NCBI GenBank assembly: GCA_026396285.1
Contig: JAPLXB010000021.1
Coordinates: forward strand, 1 to 49,934
From: Microcaldota archaeon
GTDB lineage: Archaea; Micrarchaeota; Micrarchaeia; Norongarragalinales; JAPLXB01
Length of the DNA stretch: 49,934 nt
Reading direction: 5' to 3'
The position numbers and the translations under genes are program-made. The stretch's first letter is position 1. Each line of letters starts with the position of its first letter. This document shows, one piece after another, positions 46,759 through 49,934 of the stretch. The notes below the pieces were generated by a model. That model saw only the letters and a list, made by a program, of their open reading frames with translations. It had not been told where the DNA came from and ran no database searches.

Positions 46759-47510
46759 GCGACCACCCTCAACATTTCCTTGTTGGCGCCGTCGGCAATG
46801 ATGATCCCGTCCCTGACGCGGATTATGCGCTCGGCGAACCTCGCCACCACCGCCTCATGCGTTACGATTATGACCGTTTTATTACCTTCGTCGTGCAGCG
46901 CGCTGATTACTTTCATTATGTTTTCCCCGGTCTTCGTGTCTAAGTTTCCAGTCGGCTCGTCCGCTAGGATAACGTCCGGGTCCGTTGCAAGCGCCCTCGC
47001 AATCGCCACGCGCTGCTGCTCGCCGCCGCTCAACTCCATCGGAAGGTGCTTCGTGCGCTCGCCGAGCCCCATCTGTCCAAGCAGCTTGGCAGCCTTCGCC
47101 GCCCGCTCGGCCTGGGGCACCCCTTGGAACATCAGCGGCAGCTGGACGTTCTCCAAGGCGCTCAGCGCGGGAACGAGATTGAAGTCCTGGAAAACAAACC
47201 CGATCCGCTTCCCCCTTATTTGCGCAAGGTCGCTTTCCCGAAGGGCCGCCACGTCCTGCCCGTCCAGCAACAGTTTTCCTTCAGTAGGCACGTCAAGGCA
47301 TCCCACAATGTGCATCAGCGTCGACTTCCCTGACCCGCTCGGCCCGGTAATCGCCACGAAGTCGGCCGGCATTATCTTCAAGTCAATCCCGGCCAAGGCG
47401 TTCACGGCAACCGAGCCCATGTGGTAAATCTTTTTTACCCCCTGCAGTTCAATAATCGGCGTTCCACTCGCCCTGGCATGGATATTGTTGCCGACGCCCC
47501 GCGTCCTCAT
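46755..47510 (-). CDS. MacB/LolD-type ABC transporter ATPase
   Basis: GPSGSGKSTLMHIVGCLDVPTEG; LSGGEQQRVAIARALATDPDVILADEPTGNLD. Confidence 0.96.
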   Translation of the reverse strand: MRTRGVGNNIHARASGTPIIELQGVKKIYHMGSVAVNALAGIDLKIMPADFVAITGPSGSGKSTLMHIVGCLDVPTEGKLLLDGQDVAALRESDLAQIRGKRIGFVFQDFNLVPALSALENVQLPLMFQGVPQAERAAKAAKLLGQMGLGERTKHLPMELSGGEQQRVAIARALATDPDVILADEPTGNLDTKTGENIMKVISALHDEGNKTVIIVTHEAVVARFAERIIRVRDGIIIADGANKEMLRVVA

Positions 47511-47562
47511 GACCACATGACCCCTCAATTGCTTAAAAAACTGTTTCAAGCCAATTACTTCC

Positions 47563-48639
47563 ATGCAGGAAATGAGCAACCTTGACTACTTCCACGCCAT
47601 CGGCGAACTCGCTGAAGCCACCGGCGGCCACTTGAACAAGATATACCAACAGGGCCGGGCGTTCCGGCTGAGGTTCAACAAGCACGGCACCGAATACAAC
47701 CTCTTGGTAATCCCGGGCAAGCGCGCGCACCTCACGAAATACCTGGAGGAGCCGCCGAAGCAGCCGCCGCACTTCGCCGCCACGCTTAGGAAACTCCTTG
47801 AAAACGCGGTCCTCGACCGCGCCGAACAAGTGAATTTCGACCGCATCATCGCCCTCACGCTGCGCAAGGAAAAAACATATCGCCTGGTTTTTGAAATGTT
47901 CGGCGCAGGCAACATAATCCTTTGCGACGAAAACAACACAATCCTGCAAGTCCTGCAACGCGCGGAATACGCCGCCCGCAAACTCGCGCCAAAGGAAAAT
48001 TATGCCTCACCGCCTGCTGGAAAAAAGGACTTCCGCGCCCTGGCGCCTGAGGACTTGGATGGGATGAATGGAAAAATCGTTTCCGCGCTCTCAAAAACCG
48101 TTAACTTGGCGCCGTTCTATTTGGAGGAAGCGTGCGCCGAAGCCGGCATCGCCTTGGGAAAGGATGCGGGCGCGCTTTCAAAAGAGGATGCGCGGGCGCT
48201 TTCAAAGGCGGTCGCCGGCCTCGCGGGCAAGAAGCAGCCAACGCTCTATTTGAAGGAGGGGAAGCCAGTGGCTTTTTCGCCATTTCCACTGAAAAAACTC
48301 GCCGCCGGCCTGGAACAAAAAACGTTTCCCTCACTCAGCGAAGCCCTTGACGAATACTATCGCGCCCAGCCCGAGCAAGTGGAGGAAAGCGTGCGCCTTG
48401 AAAAAATGCGTTTCGCGCTCCGGCAGCAGGAAGAGGCGTTGAAGGAATTCATTGAGAACGAGAAGGCTGCGAAGGAGAAGGCGGAAGCGGTTTACGCCAA
48501 CTACCCGCTCGTGGAAGAAATACTGGCGGAAGCGAAGGCGGCGCTGAAGGAAAAGCGGCCGGAGAGCGAAATCAACCGGGGACTGCGCGCGAAAAAAGCG
48601 CGGCTGGAAAAAGGAAAAGTAACTATTGACCTCGGCTAA
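47563..48639 (+). CDS. NFACT-N (RqcH/FbpA-like) protein, short form
   Basis: LDYFHAIGELAEATGGHLNKIYQQG; DRIIALTLRKEKTYRLVFEMFGAGNIILCDENNTILQVLQ; YASPP; no NFACT-R domain after the coiled coil. Confidence 0.85.
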   Translation: MQEMSNLDYFHAIGELAEATGGHLNKIYQQGRAFRLRFNKHGTEYNLLVIPGKRAHLTKYLEEPPKQPPHFAATLRKLLENAVLDRAEQVNFDRIIALTLRKEKTYRLVFEMFGAGNIILCDENNTILQVLQRAEYAARKLAPKENYASPPAGKKDFRALAPEDLDGMNGKIVSALSKTVNLAPFYLEEACAEAGIALGKDAGALSKEDARALSKAVAGLAGKKQPTLYLKEGKPVAFSPFPLKKLAAGLEQKTFPSLSEALDEYYRAQPEQVEESVRLEKMRFALRQQEEALKEFIENEKAAKEKAEAVYANYPLVEEILAEAKAALKEKRPESEINRGLRAKKARLEKGKVTIDLG

Positions 48640-48700
48640 GCCGAGCCCATCCCAAAGCCGGCAGCCTAGCCAGCCAACGCGATTAGCGCAGTGCAGGCGC

Positions 48701-49934
48701 TTATACTAACCCCGCCCCACTGCATTCGCCGAGGGCAAGGTCTCCGCCAGTGTAACTGCATCCCGCGAGGGTGCAGGACACGCTTGTGGAAATGTTGCCC
48801 GCGCTCCATCTCGCAAGCATGCTGGTCAGGTCGCTGGTTTTGAACTTGCACGTCACGTCGACTCCTTCTACTTGTTTTGCGGCGTCATTTGCTTCCTGTT
48901 CCTGTTGCCGAACCTGGCCCATCGTGGCGTTTGAATCCAGTAGCTTGCTGATGGTTTCGTCGCTGAAGCGAATCTCCTGCTTCAGCGTCTTCCAGTAAAG
49001 GACGCATTTGCCTGCCTCGGCTTCCCTTATCTCATAAAACGTGGTCGTAGTCACCAGCATTCCGAAAAGATTGACTGTACTGCTGTTGGTAAGCGTTGCG
49101 GGCGCGCAGTTCCTCGACGCATCTATGAGGCAGTCAAAGGCGTCGCACGCACGCACCTGCGCGGGGGCGGGAGTGGCTGTCGCCGTGGCCTGCACTGTGG
49201 TCAACGGCCCTGCGGTGGCTGCGCCAATTTCGGTTAGCGCCGTGCCTCCGGCGAACTGCAAGGCGGCATAGGAAATAACCGCGCCAACAACTAAACAGGC
49301 GACAAACACCGCGACTGCCTTTAGCGTGCTGAACTCATGCGCCACTTTTATCGCGAGAATGACTAAATAAAGTGCATAGATGGTGACGAGAAGGACGACC
49401 AGCATGCCCAAGAGTGGGATGACTGTGGTTAGCGAGGCCAGAATTGACACTACCAGAATGGGAGCGGCTGTTACCGCAGTAAGATAAAAGTGCTGGGAAA
49501 ACGTCCCTTTCCCGCCAAACAGCTTTGCGCAAATGAACGGAATAATCGCGCCAAGCAGGTTGGATAACGGAAACATTACGGTTCCAACTAAAATAAACGC
49601 AATTAGGAGAATTACTGCCAGTGTGCTAAGCGAGCCGAGAAAAGGAATTGCGCTAAGGTACTGTTCCGGAATCAGTGAGGAGATGAAAAGCAGGACTGCT
49701 GCAACAATGATTCCTGCGATGAGGCCGAGGGCGAAGCCGACTTTGGCGAGTTTCATAAAGCCCCTTGAAAGCGAGGCCCGCTGTTTTTCAAACGCAAGCG
49801 TTTCCTTCGGCTTCCAGAGGACGGTGAAGAAGCCCGGCCCCTTTCCAGCAGGCGGTTGTGCGGCGGGCTTGGCTTCGGTTGGAGCGGCCGCGGGCGATTC
49901 CCTTGAAGCAGTCGAAGGCGCCGGAAGCGGCTTT
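48701..49934 (-). CDS. Partial: Yip1-like multi-TM protein with C-terminal extracytoplasmic domain; runs off right edge
   Basis: Minus frame stays open beyond ATG 49756: ...GPGFFTVLWKPKETLAFEKQRASLSRGFMKLAKVGFALG. Confidence 0.75.
   Translation of the reverse strand, partial: KPLPAPSTASRESPAAAPTEAKPAAQPPAGKGPGFFTVLWKPKETLAFEKQRASLSRGFMKLAKVGFALGLIAGIIVAAVLLFISSLIPEQYLSAIPFLGSLSTLAVILLIAFILVGTVMFPLSNLLGAIIPFICAKLFGGKGTFSQHFYLTAVTAAPILVVSILASLTTVIPLLGMLVVLLVTIYALYLVILAIKVAHEFSTLKAVAVFVACLVVGAVISYAALQFAGGTALTEIGAATAGPLTTVQATATATPAPAQVRACDAFDCLIDASRNCAPATLTNSSTVNLFGMLVTTTTFYEIREAEAGKCVLYWKTLKQEIRFSDETISKLLDSNATMGQVRQQEQEANDAAKQVEGVDVTCKFKTSDLTSMLARWSAGNISTSVSCTLAGCSYTGGDLALGECSGAGLV

Noticed and set aside
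49757-49934. ATG at 49756 as the true start of the Yip1-like protein
   Set aside because: The frame is open upstream to the window edge and encodes FFTVLWKPKETLAFEKQRASLSRGF, typical Yip1 N-terminal sequence.
1-49934. CRISPR array, rRNA, IS transposase, prophage or defence island
   Set aside because: None recognised: no regularly spaced repeats, no rRNA-like segments, no transposase/integrase/Cas-like ORFs.

Overview
Archaeal chromosomal window (archaeal RadA, Hjc, DnaG, aIF6, L31e/L39e/S19e, prefoldin, RpoK, GGR, aCPSF-like nuclease). Gene-dense, GC-rich, with several bacterial-type genes. Main blocks: (i) 0-2 kb, a minus-strand run of small two-TM proteins of unknown function that leaves the left edge; (ii) radA, hjc, CBS, toprim, dnaG and a LonB-like ATPase that has no protease domain; (iii) 8.4-23.9 kb, an aromatic amino-acid supercluster: trpEGCBAD-tyrA-pheA on minus; chorismate mutase-transketolase(N,C)-aroB-aroD-aroE-aroK on plus; then aroC and aroA; no trpF and no DAHP synthase are visible; (iv) three tRNA genes (Val-UAC, Phe-GAA, Gly-GCC), all interrupted: Phe and Val in the D-loop, Gly in the anticodon loop; (v) glmS-glmU-like-glmM-like; thrS; (vi) a ribosomal/aIF6/prefoldin/FtsY cluster with two short genes missing from the ORF track (L39e and a zinc ribbon); (vii) a MacB-type ABC operon, a short RqcH/NFACT protein and a Yip1-like protein leaving the right edge. 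The most interesting signals are a short pyrimidine-purine-purine element found in the tRNA-Val intron, directly downstream of tRNA-Val, and in the tRNA-Gly intron; the tandem small membrane-protein cluster; and the protease-less, zinc-ribbon LonB-like ATPase. All assignments come from reading sequence and motifs; no database search was run.
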